A stretch of DNA of 64,000 nt from Acidimicrobiia bacterium (lineage in GTDB: Bacteria > Actinomycetota > Acidimicrobiia > Spongiisociales > ZC4RG35), in the NCBI GenBank assembly GCA_028284765.1, contig JANQRA010000012.1:1-64000 (forward strand), read 5' to 3'. The position numbers and the translations under genes are program-made. Shown here piece by piece: positions 7,770-16,696 of this stretch (position 1 is the stretch's first letter; every line of letters starts with the position of its first letter). Under the pieces are notes generated by a model that saw nothing but the letters and a program-made list of their open reading frames with translations, was not told where the DNA came from and made no database searches.

Positions 7770-9005
7770 ATGGGATCTTTCTGGCATCCCTTCGCCGAGA
7801 TGTCCAAGGTGCGGCATGCGCCTTTCATCATCGATCGCGGCGAAGGCATTTACGTATACGACGAAGACAACAACCGCTATCTAGATGCGGCGGCATCTCT
7901 GTGGTACATGAACATTGGCTACGGCCGTGACGAGATCGTCGACGCGATGGACGCTCAAGCTCGCAAGCTGCCTGCCTTCCACTCATTCATCGACTACGGC
8001 ACCCGTGCGCCAATGGAGCTGGCAGCCAACATCGCCGCCGTCTCCCCCGACCCGGAGTCGAAGGTCTTCTTCGGATCAGGGGGGTCAGACGCAATCGACA
8101 CCGCTGCCAAGCTCGCGCGTAGATACTTCAATGCCATCGGCCAGCCGGAGCGGACCGTGTTCATCTCTCGGGAGTGGGGCTATCACGGAATGCACACCTA
8201 CGGCACGACACTTGGTGGCATGGAGCCGAACCTGGCCGGATACGGCGGCGATCTGGTACCTGATGTGATCACTGTCCCCTACGACGACTCTGAAGCGGTG
8301 GAGAAAGCGATCGACCATGCAGGAGCCGACCGAGTCGCCGGAATCTTCGTAGAGGCGGTCATTGGAGCCGGTGGGATCAGACCGGTCGAACCCTCTTACC
8401 TGACGGATGTCCAACAGCTGGTGCACGATGCTGGCGGCCTGTACATCTCCGACGAAGTCATCACCGGCTTCGGCAGGGTCGGTGGCTGGTTTGCTGCCAG
8501 CAAGTACGGGCTACAACCCGACCTCATCACCTTTGCCAAGGGAGTCACGTGCGGATACGCACCTCTCGGCGGCGTGGTGGCGGCGTCGCACATCGCGGAG
8601 CCTTTCTTCAACACGCCGGGGCTTATCTTCCGCCACGGCTACACCTATTCGGGCCATACGACGGCTTGCGTAGCCGGACTGGTGGTGATGGATATCATCG
8701 AACGGGAAGGACTTCTCGCCCGTGCCGCAAAACTCGAGGGTGAGATCTATGACGCGTTGGCACCGCTCGAAGAGCTGGATGTTGTCACCAACGTCCGCCG
8801 AGGAGTGGGTGCGCTGGCCGCAATTCAACTCGACACAGCTGATGACACGCTTGCGCCACGCGCCGCCACGGCCTGTCGTGAAGCGGGCGTCCTGACGAGG
8901 GCAGTCGGCGGTGGCGGCCTTCAGGTGAGCCCGCCCTTGACCATGACCCCAGATCAAGTCGAAGAGATGGGTTCTCTATTCAGGGCAGGGCTCGAGACTC
9001 TGTGA
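7770..9005 (+). CDS. Class III PLP aminotransferase
   Basis: A 411-residue fold-type I aminotransferase of class III (omega-amino acid:pyruvate / putrescine / taurine-pyruvate group). Marks are the N-terminal WHPFAEMS, GSGGSDAIDTAAKLARRY, SREWGYHGMHTYGTTLGG, ISDEVITGFGRVGGWFA and the PLP lysine in TFAKGVTCGYAPLGG. The downstream FAD-dependent oxidase overlaps it by 4 bases (GTGA), so the two form an operon, as seen for polyamine and omega-amino acid catabolism. The exact amine donor is not evident. Start chosen as ATG 7770 rather than GTG 7764 because of the leaderless -10 spacing. Confidence 0.9.
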   Translation: MGSFWHPFAEMSKVRHAPFIIDRGEGIYVYDEDNNRYLDAAASLWYMNIGYGRDEIVDAMDAQARKLPAFHSFIDYGTRAPMELAANIAAVSPDPESKVFFGSGGSDAIDTAAKLARRYFNAIGQPERTVFISREWGYHGMHTYGTTLGGMEPNLAGYGGDLVPDVITVPYDDSEAVEKAIDHAGADRVAGIFVEAVIGAGGIRPVEPSYLTDVQQLVHDAGGLYISDEVITGFGRVGGWFAASKYGLQPDLITFAKGVTCGYAPLGGVVAASHIAEPFFNTPGLIFRHGYTYSGHTTACVAGLVVMDIIEREGLLARAAKLEGEIYDALAPLEELDVVTNVRRGVGALAAIQLDTADDTLAPRAATACREAGVLTRAVGGGGLQVSPPLTMTPDQVEEMGSLFRAGLETL

Positions 9006-10279
9006 AACAAGCCCCGTTCTGGGTCGACGATCATCCGCGACCCGACGGACTGACCGGAGAACTCCCCGACCAGACCGACTACCTCGTGGTCGGGTCCGGA
9101 TACACCGGGCTCTCAGCGGCGCTCCGGCTGGCGGCTGCGGGCAAGGACGTAACTGTGATCGACGCCGGAGACATCGCTGGGGGCGCCTCCAGTGTCAACG
9201 GAGGGTTCGTATCGCGCGATGTGAAAGCAGGCATCGACAGTGTCTACGCCGCCTACGGCCCTCAGATCGGACATGAGATGTGGAGAGCGACAGAGCGAGC
9301 CGTTGAGCTCGTCCGGGACTACGCAGAACGGCCTGGGATCAACGCGGTCACCCATACCGGTGGGATGGCGGCATTGGGCCGAGGTTCCAAGGACCTCAAG
9401 AGATTCGACCGACACGCTGCCTGGTTCCGGTCGAAGTTCAACACCAACTGGGAGGTTGTCGACGCGCGAGACATCCACACGCTGGTCGGTGGCGAAGCCT
9501 TCAACGTCGCACTTTTTGATCCCGACGGTTTTGGGGTTCACCCAGCGCGCCTTGCGTTCGGTCTGACGAGGGAAGTCCATCGCGAGGGCGTCCGTCTCGT
9601 CGACGGATGTCGTGCGATCGGCTTGGAGCGGAGCTCCAGCGGAATGCGAGTGACCACCCAGCAAGGGGCTATCGAAGCGGGCGAAGTGATCCTCGCCACC
9701 AACGGACACACGACGAGGGAACTCAGCAAGGAGTTGAATCGGCTCCTTCTCTCGATCGGGTCGTACATCATCGTCACCGAGCCGCTGGGAAGGGAGGCCG
9801 CCGAAGCCATATTCCCTGGAGGGGTGGTCGCGTGGAGACACAAGCGCCTGCTCAACTACATGCGACGCACGCACGACGATCGAATCCTCATCGGTGGTCG
9901 CAAGAGCCTGCACACCGGTCTCGACCTAAACGAATCAGCCGAAGACCTGCGCGACGCCCTCCTCGGCTACTGGCCCGAGCTGGAGTCAGCGGCAATCACC
10001 CACGTCTGGGGAGGAAACCTGGGCGTGCCGTTCGACCTGACACCCCACATCGGCCGCATCGACGGTGCCTGGTACGCGCTCGGTTATGCGGGCCATGGGG
10101 TGGCTTTGTCGTGCCAACTCGGGTTCGAACTTGCGGGGATGCTGTTGGGAGAGGACCCGCCGAGCGCGTTCAGCCAGATCCACCACCCTGCACGGTCTTA
10201 CTACTCAGGGCGCAGCGACTGGTTCTTGACGCCCGTCTCGACCGTGTATCGGTTCCTCGACAGATTGAACATCGGGTGA
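9002..10279 (+). CDS. FAD-dependent oxidoreductase, DAO/PuuB-like
   Basis: A 425-residue flavoprotein with the Rossmann motif LVVGSGYTGLSAALRLAAAGKDVTVIDAG near the N-terminus and the FAD-closing segment GYAGHGVALSCQLGFELA near the C-terminus. It resembles gamma-glutamylputrescine oxidase and other D-amino acid oxidase-fold enzymes that oxidise C-N bonds to an imine with release of H2O2. GTG 9002 overlaps the aminotransferase stop as GTGA, giving translational coupling. An oxidase beside a class III aminotransferase suggests removal of amino groups from an amine or polyamine; that is inference from context. Confidence 0.87.
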   Translation: MKQAPFWVDDHPRPDGLTGELPDQTDYLVVGSGYTGLSAALRLAAAGKDVTVIDAGDIAGGASSVNGGFVSRDVKAGIDSVYAAYGPQIGHEMWRATERAVELVRDYAERPGINAVTHTGGMAALGRGSKDLKRFDRHAAWFRSKFNTNWEVVDARDIHTLVGGEAFNVALFDPDGFGVHPARLAFGLTREVHREGVRLVDGCRAIGLERSSSGMRVTTQQGAIEAGEVILATNGHTTRELSKELNRLLLSIGSYIIVTEPLGREAAEAIFPGGVVAWRHKRLLNYMRRTHDDRILIGGRKSLHTGLDLNESAEDLRDALLGYWPELESAAITHVWGGNLGVPFDLTPHIGRIDGAWYALGYAGHGVALSCQLGFELAGMLLGEDPPSAFSQIHHPARSYYSGRSDWFLTPVSTVYRFLDRLNIG

Positions 10280-10290
10280 GCCAAAACGGA

Positions 10291-10296
10291 TACTCT
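10291..10296 (+). promoter_or_regulatory. -10 box TACTCT for leaderless DUF2752 gene
   Basis: TACTCT is six bases before ATG 10303. The same hexamer recurs before the genes at 17480 and 28940. Confidence 0.55.
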
Positions 10297-10302
10297 GAAG
10301 CC

Positions 10303-10689
10303 ATGCCTGCCATCTGGCGCGACCGACTGATCTACGCGGCGCCGTTCATCGCTGTGGCCGGAATGCTGGCGGTCGCTCCTTCTGACGACGGGCCGACGGT
10401 CTGCCCAATTGCTCTCTGCACAGGCAACGCATGCCCAGGCTGCGGGATGACTCGGGCGATCTCATGGCTGATTCGAGGTGACTTCGCTACCGCCTTCACC
10501 TATCACCCTCTCGTCCCCTTGATTTCAGTCCAGTTGGTAGGTGGATGGATCTGGTTCGTGCTCCGACGCACCGGCAAGGTGGCACCAATGCGTCAGCGAA
10601 CGCTCAACGCAGTCCTCATAGTGACAGGGGTTGCTCTTCTTGCGGTCTGGGTGACACGTTGGGCGCTGGGGACACTTCCCCCGGTTTGA
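10303..10689 (+). CDS. DUF2752 small membrane protein
   Basis: A 128-residue membrane protein with the family signature CPGCGMTRA, a CPxCGxTR motif where the Cys pair sits just before a hydrophobic helix, plus about three TM segments. Function of DUF2752 is unknown. The ORF track carries 232 extra codons upstream that shadow the FAD oxidase in another frame; ATG 10303 gives the family-like N-terminus and lies six bases after TACTCT, a leaderless arrangement. Its last 74 bases overlap the convergent membrane protein gene on the other strand, the longest overlap in the window. Confidence 0.82.
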   Translation: MPAIWRDRLIYAAPFIAVAGMLAVAPSDDGPTVCPIALCTGNACPGCGMTRAISWLIRGDFATAFTYHPLVPLISVQLVGGWIWFVLRRTGKVAPMRQRTLNAVLIVTGVALLAVWVTRWALGTLPPV

Positions 10690-11497
10690 ACCGACGCCGC
10701 GCCAAATAGATCACCAACGCCAGCCCACCGGCCACCAAAGCGACCTGGAACGGCACAGACCATTTGGAATCGGCGAGATTCGACAAGGTGTCTGCGATCG
10801 GCGCTCTTCCGCCAGTTGGGTCGAGCACCCAGGAGCCGACCCGGAGCAACACCGCGAAGGTCAAACCAGTGACGGCCACCTTCGTCAACAGCTCCCGGAA
10901 CGCACCGTATTTGTCTTCCGACACAGCCACGATCGAGTAGCCGAGCACACCGATACTGAGCGAGGCAATCAACACCGCAATCCCCAATCGCGAAGCAGCA
11001 GGTGAGGAGGCGCCGACGATGGCGCTCGTCCCCGGCTCGCGGATGACCAGAGGGTCGAGATCGTTGACAATCTCAGTCACCTCAGAGATCGAAACCGGAA
11101 CTCCGACCTGCGATAGCCCTGATGCGACGTCCGGGATCAGGGGTGTCAACAGACCTTGCATGTCGATTGAGGAGCCACCCGGGTGCGACGAGGCGGCAGC
11201 TTCGACGACTTCGTTGACGAATCGTTCGAGACTTCCACCCACGGCCGTGGACTCAACCAGATACGTAACTGTCGGCTCGACGAGGTCAATGTCCACTCCA
11301 GCTGCAAGAAACTCAGCGGTGGCCCAGTCGGCAATCAGGTCGAACGTTTGAGTCGACTCAGCCAGCGGCGCAACCGACTCAGCAAGCTCATCTGTGTCCA
11401 CCACAATTGCGCGGCCCCATAGGGCCAGAAACAAGACAGTGACACTCAAGCCAAACAACCACGTCGCCGTGGTCTTCCACACCTTCGCCAGTTTCAT
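10616..11497 (-). CDS. Membrane protein with large extracytoplasmic loop, family not recognised
   Basis: A 293-residue protein with an N-terminal TM helix (about residues 12-32), a hydrophilic 130-residue region rich in Ser, Val and acidic residues, then three further TM helices and a Pro-rich tail. The layout resembles actinobacterial hypothetical integral membrane proteins with an external helical domain. Its ATG overlaps the stop of mrp by 4 bases, so it is co-transcribed with the Fe-S carrier gene. The 3' 74 bases are antisense to the DUF2752 gene. I cannot assign a function. Confidence 0.78.
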   Translation of the reverse strand: MKLAKVWKTTATWLFGLSVTVLFLALWGRAIVVDTDELAESVAPLAESTQTFDLIADWATAEFLAAGVDIDLVEPTVTYLVESTAVGGSLERFVNEVVEAAASSHPGGSSIDMQGLLTPLIPDVASGLSQVGVPVSISEVTEIVNDLDPLVIREPGTSAIVGASSPAASRLGIAVLIASLSIGVLGYSIVAVSEDKYGAFRELLTKVAVTGLTFAVLLRVGSWVLDPTGGRAPIADTLSNLADSKWSVPFQVALVAGGLALVIYLARRRFKPGEVSPAPNVSPRPQEEQPLSL

Positions 11498-12576
11498 TTG
11501 ATGACGAGTGCAGGGTTACTTCGAATACGCGGCCGCTTCTCGATCACAGCGTCAGCCAGCTGGTCAAAGGCACGGGCAGCCTCCGACTCAGGTGCGGCCA
11601 GCGAAACCGGAACACCGGAGTCTGCGCCGCGACCCATTTCCGGAAGCAACGGAACCTTGGCCATGAGGTCGACTTCGAGCTCGTCTGCGAGGGCCTGGCC
11701 GCCACCCGAGCCGAACAGCTCATAGCGCTTGCCATCGTCGCCAGTGAACCAAGACATGTTCTCCACCACGCCGATCACCTGTTGATCAACTTCTGCTGCC
11801 ATCAACGCTGCCCGTCTCGCCACCCGCTGTGCCGTGGGCTGTGGGGTGGTAGCCACCACGACCTGAGCGCGAGGAAGGAACTGAGTCATCGAAATCGCGA
11901 TGTCACCGGTGCCCGGTGGCATGTCGACGATGAGGAAGTCGAGGTTGTCCCAGAACACGTCCTTTAGGAACTGCTCGATCGCCTTGTGCAACATTGGCCC
12001 TCGCCAGATGACTGCCTTGTCCTCACCGACGAAGTAGTCCATTGACATCACCTTCACGCCATGAGAGACAGGGGGGACGATCATCTCGCCCACCATCACG
12101 GGCGGATTCACGATGCCCATCATCGCCGGGATAGAGAAACCCCAGATGTCTCCATCCACGATTCCGACCTTGTTGCCCTTCTTGGAGAGTGCAACCGCAA
12201 GGTTGGAAGAGATTGAAGACTTGCCGACCCCGCCCTTTCCGGAGGAGACAGCAATCGTTCTAGTTGCGGATCCAGGTTCACCAATCGGTGGACCGGACTT
12301 CTCCTTGAGATCTGTCATCCAAGTGGTGACCGCCTCGTCGTCCATGACCTCGACATCGACGTCGACGCTGTTGGTGTGACCATCGAGGGCCTCGCGAAGA
12401 CGCTCGTCCAAACCGTCTGGCGGGCCGCCGGTGGGAAGGAGAAGTTCGACTTTGACTTTGCCGGTGAGCTTCTTCGAGACCTCCTTGACCAGTCCGAGCT
12501 CACCCAGGGTGCGGCCGACGAAGAGTGGAGATTCGATGGACGCGACAGCGTCGAACAGTTGGTCTTGGTCGGGCAT
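11494..12576 (-). CDS. mrp: Mrp/ApbC-type iron-sulfur carrier ATPase
   Basis: Mrp proteins are P-loop ATPases that hold and pass on Fe-S clusters. This 360-residue protein has an N-terminal MIP18/DUF59-like domain (about residues 1-90), then the deviant Walker A SSGKGGVGKSS, VDGDIWGFSIPAMMG, WRGPMLHKAIEQFL and the LIVDMPPGTGD switch motif. The CxxC found before the C-terminus in many Mrps is missing: the segment reads VVENMSWFTGDDGKRYELFG with no Cys, as in several actinobacterial homologues as I recall. It is divergent from a SufR-like gene across a palindrome, and a GGAA ribosome site precedes the ATG. The next gene overlaps by 4 bases. Confidence 0.93.
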   Translation of the reverse strand: MPDQDQLFDAVASIESPLFVGRTLGELGLVKEVSKKLTGKVKVELLLPTGGPPDGLDERLREALDGHTNSVDVDVEVMDDEAVTTWMTDLKEKSGPPIGEPGSATRTIAVSSGKGGVGKSSISSNLAVALSKKGNKVGIVDGDIWGFSIPAMMGIVNPPVMVGEMIVPPVSHGVKVMSMDYFVGEDKAVIWRGPMLHKAIEQFLKDVFWDNLDFLIVDMPPGTGDIAISMTQFLPRAQVVVATTPQPTAQRVARRAALMAAEVDQQVIGVVENMSWFTGDDGKRYELFGSGGGQALADELEVDLMAKVPLLPEMGRGADSGVPVSLAAPESEAARAFDQLADAVIEKRPRIRSNPALVIK

Positions 12577-12604
12577 TTGAGAAATTCCTGGAAGGTGTAG
12601 GAGC

Positions 12605-12629
12605 CTTCAAAAACTATAGTTTTGGAAAG
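12605..12629. promoter_or_regulatory. Palindromic operator between mrp and SufR-like gene
   Basis: A perfect 14-bp palindrome, AAAACTATAGTTTT (12610-12623), lies in the 65-base divergent region. It extends with one mismatch per arm to CTTC-a-(core)-g-GAAAG. The core contains TATAGT on both strands, a near-consensus -10 for each direction, so one protein bound here could block both mrp and the regulator gene. The likely ligand is the SufR-like protein encoded alongside. Confidence 0.65.
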
Positions 12630-12641
12630 GGACAACCCCAC

Positions 12642-13346
12642 ATGGACAACAAGACTCTCGATCGCCGCATCTCAGACCTGACGACAGCGTTGGGAGACCC
12701 GACGCGGCGCGCTATCTACATTGCAATTCGAGAGTCCGGGGAACCGATGACCACCTCAAAGGCTGCCCAACTCTTTGAGATCCACCCAAACGTGGCCCGG
12801 CACCATCTGGACTTGCTCACGGAAGGCGGATTTCTCCAAGAGACTCAGACGCGGGTCAGCGGATCCAGTGCCGGACGTCCCGCCAAGGCCTACGAGGCTA
12901 CGAGCATGGAAGTGGACCTCCACTTCGCCCCTCGTCGTTTCGAGATGCTCACCGAGATGCTGTTCCAGGTTCTCGAGGAAGTCTCGCCCCCCGATGTGGC
13001 CGAGGTGGCGGAGAAGGTCGGCCGCACTTATGGAGAACGTCTCGCTGCCGAGATCGGCACCCCCACCGATCCCGGCTACGACGAAGCGGTCCAGGCGGTC
13101 GCAAGCGCGATGACCGGCTTGGGTTTCTTGGTTGACCCCGATGTCGAGGGCCAACGGCTGCTGACGTCGCATTGTCCGTTCGGGGAGACTGCAACTAGCC
13201 ACCCTGAAGTGATCTGCTCTCTGGACCGCGGGATCGTGAGAGGTTTGTTCGGAGCACTGAGTTTCAACTGCGACCCGGTCGTCATTCCCCATCAGCAGCT
13301 CGACGACGACTGCGTCACCCAAGTACCTGTCACGATCAGCAACTGA
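12642..13346 (+). CDS. SufR-like ArsR/DeoR-type iron-sulfur regulator
   Basis: A 234-residue regulator: an N-terminal winged helix (about residues 10-85; ALGDPTRRAIYIAI, then HPNVARHHLDLLTEGGFLQE) and a C-terminal sensor domain. The end of the protein has four cysteines in CPFGE, VICSLD, NCDPVV and DDCVTQ, spaced about 13, 17 and 13 residues apart. This resembles the cluster-binding domain of SufR-type repressors of suf operons. Divergent placement from the Fe-S carrier mrp supports a role in sensing Fe-S status. Start is ATG 12642, with GGAAAGGG upstream; the track start at 12525 shadows mrp. No suf operon is adjacent; a lone sufB lies 35 kb away. Confidence 0.85.
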   Translation: MDNKTLDRRISDLTTALGDPTRRAIYIAIRESGEPMTTSKAAQLFEIHPNVARHHLDLLTEGGFLQETQTRVSGSSAGRPAKAYEATSMEVDLHFAPRRFEMLTEMLFQVLEEVSPPDVAEVAEKVGRTYGERLAAEIGTPTDPGYDEAVQAVASAMTGLGFLVDPDVEGQRLLTSHCPFGETATSHPEVICSLDRGIVRGLFGALSFNCDPVVIPHQQLDDDCVTQVPVTISN

Positions 13347-13358
13347 CCACTAGTCAGT

Positions 13359-13408
13359 GAACCCTGGGTTCCTGACTTCGCTGGGCGGGGGTACGAACCC
13401 AGGGTTCG
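13359..13408. repeat. REP-like inverted repeat element, copy 1
   Basis: Two self-palindromes, GAACCCTGGGTTC and CGAACCCAGGGTTCG, are reverse complements of one another and can pair as a 13-bp stem around a 22-base loop. A second copy lies at 37267-37317. No T-run follows, so it may act as a bidirectional terminator or as a dispersed repeat. It sits between the regulator gene and acnA. Confidence 0.7.
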
Positions 13409-13472
13409 CAGTAACGAGAAGGTTGGGCGGTCTTGCGCGGTTTGGGGGAATGGGCGAGCTTCCAGGGCTAGT

Positions 13473-13478
13473 TAGGCT
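13473..13478 (+). promoter_or_regulatory. -10 box TAGGCT upstream of acnA
   Basis: TAGGCT lies inside the 13-mer TAGTTAGGCTCAA, which is repeated exactly in front of the LysM/M23 peptidase gene. Initiation about seven bases later would give a leader of roughly 28 bases containing a GAAAGG ribosome site. No convincing -35 is seen. Confidence 0.45.
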
Positions 13479-13512
13479 CAAAGAAGCTTTGAAATAACCC
13501 GAAAGGCTGAAC

Positions 13513-16170
13513 ATGTCCAACGACCCATTCGGGGCACGCACCACGCTCGAAACAGCGCTGGGTTCACGCGAAATTGCCCGAATCGGCGCTCTCGAAGGCG
13601 TCGGAAATCTCCCATATTCGATCAAAGTCCTGCTCGAATCCGCCTTGCGTAACCTCGACGGTGTCGCCGTTACCGAGAAAGATGTGCGAGAAATCGCCGC
13701 CTACAACGCCAAAGACGTGGGCGAAGTTGAAATTCCCTTCATTCCAGGACGCGTAGTGCTCCAGGACTTCACCGGAGTACCTGCAGTCGTCGACCTCGCA
13801 GCAATGCGAGCCGCAATCGTCCGTATGACCGGCGATGAAGGCTCGGCACAGAAGGTCAATCCACTGATCCCTGCCGACCTCGTGATCGACCATTCGGTTC
13901 AGGTCGACGCTTTCGCTCGGCCGGATGCGCTGTTGATCAACTCAGCGAAGGAGTTCGAGCGCAACCAGGAGCGATACGAGTTCCTCAAGTGGGGACAGTC
14001 GGCCTTCGCCAATTTCAGCGTCGTCCCGCCGGCGACAGGCATTGTCCACCAGGTCAACCTCGAGTATCTGGCCAAGGTGGTCTGGGACGATGGCGAGCAC
14101 CTCTACCCGGACAGCCTCGTTGGGACCGACTCGCACACGACGATGATCAACGGCCTCGGTGTCGTCGGATGGGGCGTCGGAGGCATCGAGGCCGAGGCTG
14201 CCATGGTCGGCCAGCCGATCTACATGCTCCTTCCGGAGGTCGTCGGCTTCAGGTTGACGAACAAACTGCCTGAGGGCGCAACCGCCACCGACCTGGTTCT
14301 CCGGGTCACTGAGATGCTGAGGCAGCACGGTGTTGTCGGCAAGTTCGTCGAGTTCTACGGACCAGGCCTCGACGACATGCCTCTTGCCAACCGAGCGACG
14401 ATCGCCAACATGGCCCCGGAGTACGGGGCGACCGTCGGATTCTTCCCGGTTGACGACCAGACACTGAAGTACCTGCGACTGACCGGACGCGACGACAAGC
14501 TCATCGACACAGTTGAGGCCTACTACAAGGAGCAGGGTCTATGGCGTGACGAGAGTCACGACATCACCTACTCGGCAACTCTCGAGCTCGACATGTCAAC
14601 GGTTGAACCGTCACTTGCCGGGCCGAAGCGTCCTCAAGACCGCATTGCCTTGTCGGCTATGCAAGACCAGTGGCAAACAGACCTGGCAAACACGTTCGGT
14701 GGAGGCGGAAGCGGCCCCGCTCAGACCAGCTACGAGGGAGCGGACTTCGACCTCGTCGACGGTGCTGTTGTCATCGCCGCGATCACCTCTTGCACCAACA
14801 CCTCGAACCCCGACGTCATGGTCGGGGCGGGTTTGGTGGCACGAAAGGCACGCGAACTCGGCCTACAACGTCAGCCATGGGTCAAGAGCTCTCTGGCACC
14901 CGGATCCAAGGTCGTCACTGAGTACCTGACCGTCTCAGGATTGCTCGAAGACCTCGAAGCTCTGGGTTTCGGCGTGGTCGGCTACGGATGCACCACCTGC
15001 ATTGGCAACTCCGGCCCACTGCCGGACCCGATATCGGCATCAATCAACTCGCACGACTTGGTTGCGGCCTCAGTCCTTTCAGGCAATCGGAACTTCGAAG
15101 GGCGCATCAGCCCGGACGTAAAGGCCAACTACCTGGCGTCTCCACCCCTGGTCGTCGCGTACGCGTTGGCCGGTTCGGTCGATTGGGATCCTGTCAACGA
15201 GCCGATCGGCCAGGACCGCGATGGCAACGACGTGTTCCTCGCCGACATCTGGCCGACACAGGACGAGATCGCCTCGATCGTCGCCACGAGCGTCACCCAA
15301 CAGCAGTTCATCGAGAAGTACAGCGACGTGTTCACCGGCTCGGACGAGTGGCGGTCGATCGCTACCCCAGAGTCCGACCTGTATTCATGGAACGAAGAAT
15401 CCACGTATGTGCAGGAGCCCCCGTTCTTCACCGACCTGACACCTGATGTCGCGCCTATCCAACCGATCGTTGGTGCGCGCGCCCTCGCCAAGTTGGGAGA
15501 CTCGGTGACTACGGACCACATAAGCCCTGCCGGCTCCATTGCCGTCGACTCACCCGCCGGGCAATACCTGATCGACAACGGTGTGCAGCCGCCCATGTTC
15601 AACAGCTACGGCTCACGGCGAGGCAACGACCGGGTCATGACGCGCGGCACGTTTGCCAACATCCGTGTTCGCAACGAACTGGCACCTGGGACCGAAGGTG
15701 GTTGGACAACTGATTTCACAGACAACGAGGTGAAATCGATCTACGAGGCTGCTCTCTCCTACAAGGAGGAGGGCGCTCCCCTCATCGTCCTCGGTGGCAT
15801 CGACTACGGAATGGGCTCATCTCGCGACTGGGCTGCGAAAGGGACGTTCCTCCTCGGAGTCAAAGCCGTGATCACCAAGTCATTCGAACGGATCCATCGT
15901 TCCAACCTGGTGATGATGGGAGTCCTACCCCTGAACTTCGTCGACGGTGAAGACGCAGCCTCATTGGGGTTGGACGGAACCGAGACCTACAACGTGGAGG
16001 TCAACGACGACCTGCGTCCGCGGCAGACGATCAAAGTCACCGCAACCAAACTGGACGGGACGGTCGTCGAATTCGACACAGTGGCACGAGTGGACACACC
16101 CATCGAGGTGGAGTATCTCCGCAACGGTGGGATCCTTCACTACGTGTTGAGAAAGATGGCTTCTGAGTGA
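13513..16170 (+). CDS. acnA: Aconitate hydratase A
   Basis: Aconitase isomerises citrate to isocitrate in the TCA cycle with a [4Fe-4S] cluster. The 885-residue protein carries the cluster cysteines in [10 protein letters not shown] and [12 protein letters not shown], the [10 protein letters not shown] motif and the C-terminal swivel domain with [10 protein letters not shown]. Length is close to that of other AcnA enzymes (about 890-930). A GAAAGG ribosome site precedes ATG 13513. Being a major Fe-S enzyme next to the Mrp/SufR-like pair is suggestive, though the REP-like element separates the transcripts. The TlpA-like gene begins inside its last codons. Confidence 0.97.
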   Translation: MSNDPFGARTTLETALGSREIARIGALEGVGNLPYSIKVLLESALRNLDGVAVTEKDVREIAAYNAKDVGEVEIPFIPGRVVLQDFTGVPAVVDLAAMRAAIVRMTGDEGSAQKVNPLIPADLVIDHSVQVDAFARPDALLINSAKEFERNQERYEFLKWGQSAFANFSVVPPATGIVHQVNLEYLAKVVWDDGEHLYPDSLVGTDSHTTMINGLGVVGWGVGGIEAEAAMVGQPIYMLLPEVVGFRLTNKLPEGATATDLVLRVTEMLRQHGVVGKFVEFYGPGLDDMPLANRATIANMAPEYGATVGFFPVDDQTLKYLRLTGRDDKLIDTVEAYYKEQGLWRDESHDITYSATLELDMSTVEPSLAGPKRPQDRIALSAMQDQWQTDLANTFGGGGSGPAQTSYEGADFDLVDGAVVIAAITSCTNTSNPDVMVGAGLVARKARELGLQRQPWVKSSLAPGSKVVTEYLTVSGLLEDLEALGFGVVGYGCTTCIGNSGPLPDPISASINSHDLVAASVLSGNRNFEGRISPDVKANYLASPPLVVAYALAGSVDWDPVNEPIGQDRDGNDVFLADIWPTQDEIASIVATSVTQQQFIEKYSDVFTGSDEWRSIATPESDLYSWNEESTYVQEPPFFTDLTPDVAPIQPIVGARALAKLGDSVTTDHISPAGSIAVDSPAGQYLIDNGVQPPMFNSYGSRRGNDRVMTRGTFANIRVRNELAPGTEGGWTTDFTDNEVKSIYEAALSYKEEGAPLIVLGGIDYGMGSSRDWAAKGTFLLGVKAVITKSFERIHRSNLVMMGVLPLNFVDGEDAASLGLDGTETYNVEVNDDLRPRQTIKVTATKLDGTVVEFDTVARVDTPIEVEYLRNGGILHYVLRKMASE

Positions 16171-16696
16171 TAGCGGGCCGGGGCCGCTGCCCCGGCCAAG
16201 CTTCAAACTGACCGGCATTTTCGTCGCGGTGCTCGCGGTCGGTCTGCTGATCGGTTGGATCCTGCAATCCGACTCGTCGTCCAGTGCCGTGGCGACCCAG
16301 GGGGAGCCAGCCCCGAACTTCACCGTTGAACTCGTCGAAGGTGGCACCTACACCCTCTCCGAGTCAGTAGGCCAGAAGGTTGTCGTCAACCTTTGGGCGT
16401 CATGGTGCCCACCCTGCCGGGAGGAGATTCCAGACATCTCGATTTTTGCCGAGGCGAATCCGGATATAGACGTGATCGGCGTTGCTGTTGAAGAACCGGC
16501 TCAGACCGCGATTGACTTCGCGAACGAGATCGGTGCCTCGTATCCGCTCGCAATCGGGACCGAGGAGTTTGAGGATGCGTATCCGAACTTTGGCCTGCCC
16601 GTGACCTACATCATCGATGAAGACGGGAATGTGGCCACGGTGTGGAACGGCATCGTCGACCAGTTTGTTTTGGACGACCTCGTGAAGTCGTCCTGA
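16163..16696 (+). CDS. TlpA/ResA-like membrane-anchored thioredoxin, probable CTG start
   Basis: A thioredoxin-fold protein with the redox centre WASWCPPC and a cis-Pro loop ([12 protein letters not shown]), anchored by an N-terminal TM helix ([18 protein letters not shown]) and so acting outside the membrane as a disulfide reductase. The track starts at GTG 16229, which would cut the TM helix in half and lacks a ribosome site. Upstream in the same frame to the stop at 16148 there is no ATG, GTG or TTG. CTG 16163 gives a natural N-terminus ([15 protein letters not shown]) and overlaps the acnA stop, with a GAGAAAGA sequence upstream. That start is inferred; the function call is firm. Confidence 0.8.
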   Translation: MSDSGPGPLPRPSFKLTGIFVAVLAVGLLIGWILQSDSSSSAVATQGEPAPNFTVELVEGGTYTLSESVGQKVVVNLWASWCPPCREEIPDISIFAEANPDIDVIGVAVEEPAQTAIDFANEIGASYPLAIGTEEFEDAYPNFGLPVTYIIDEDGNVATVWNGIVDQFVLDDLVKSS

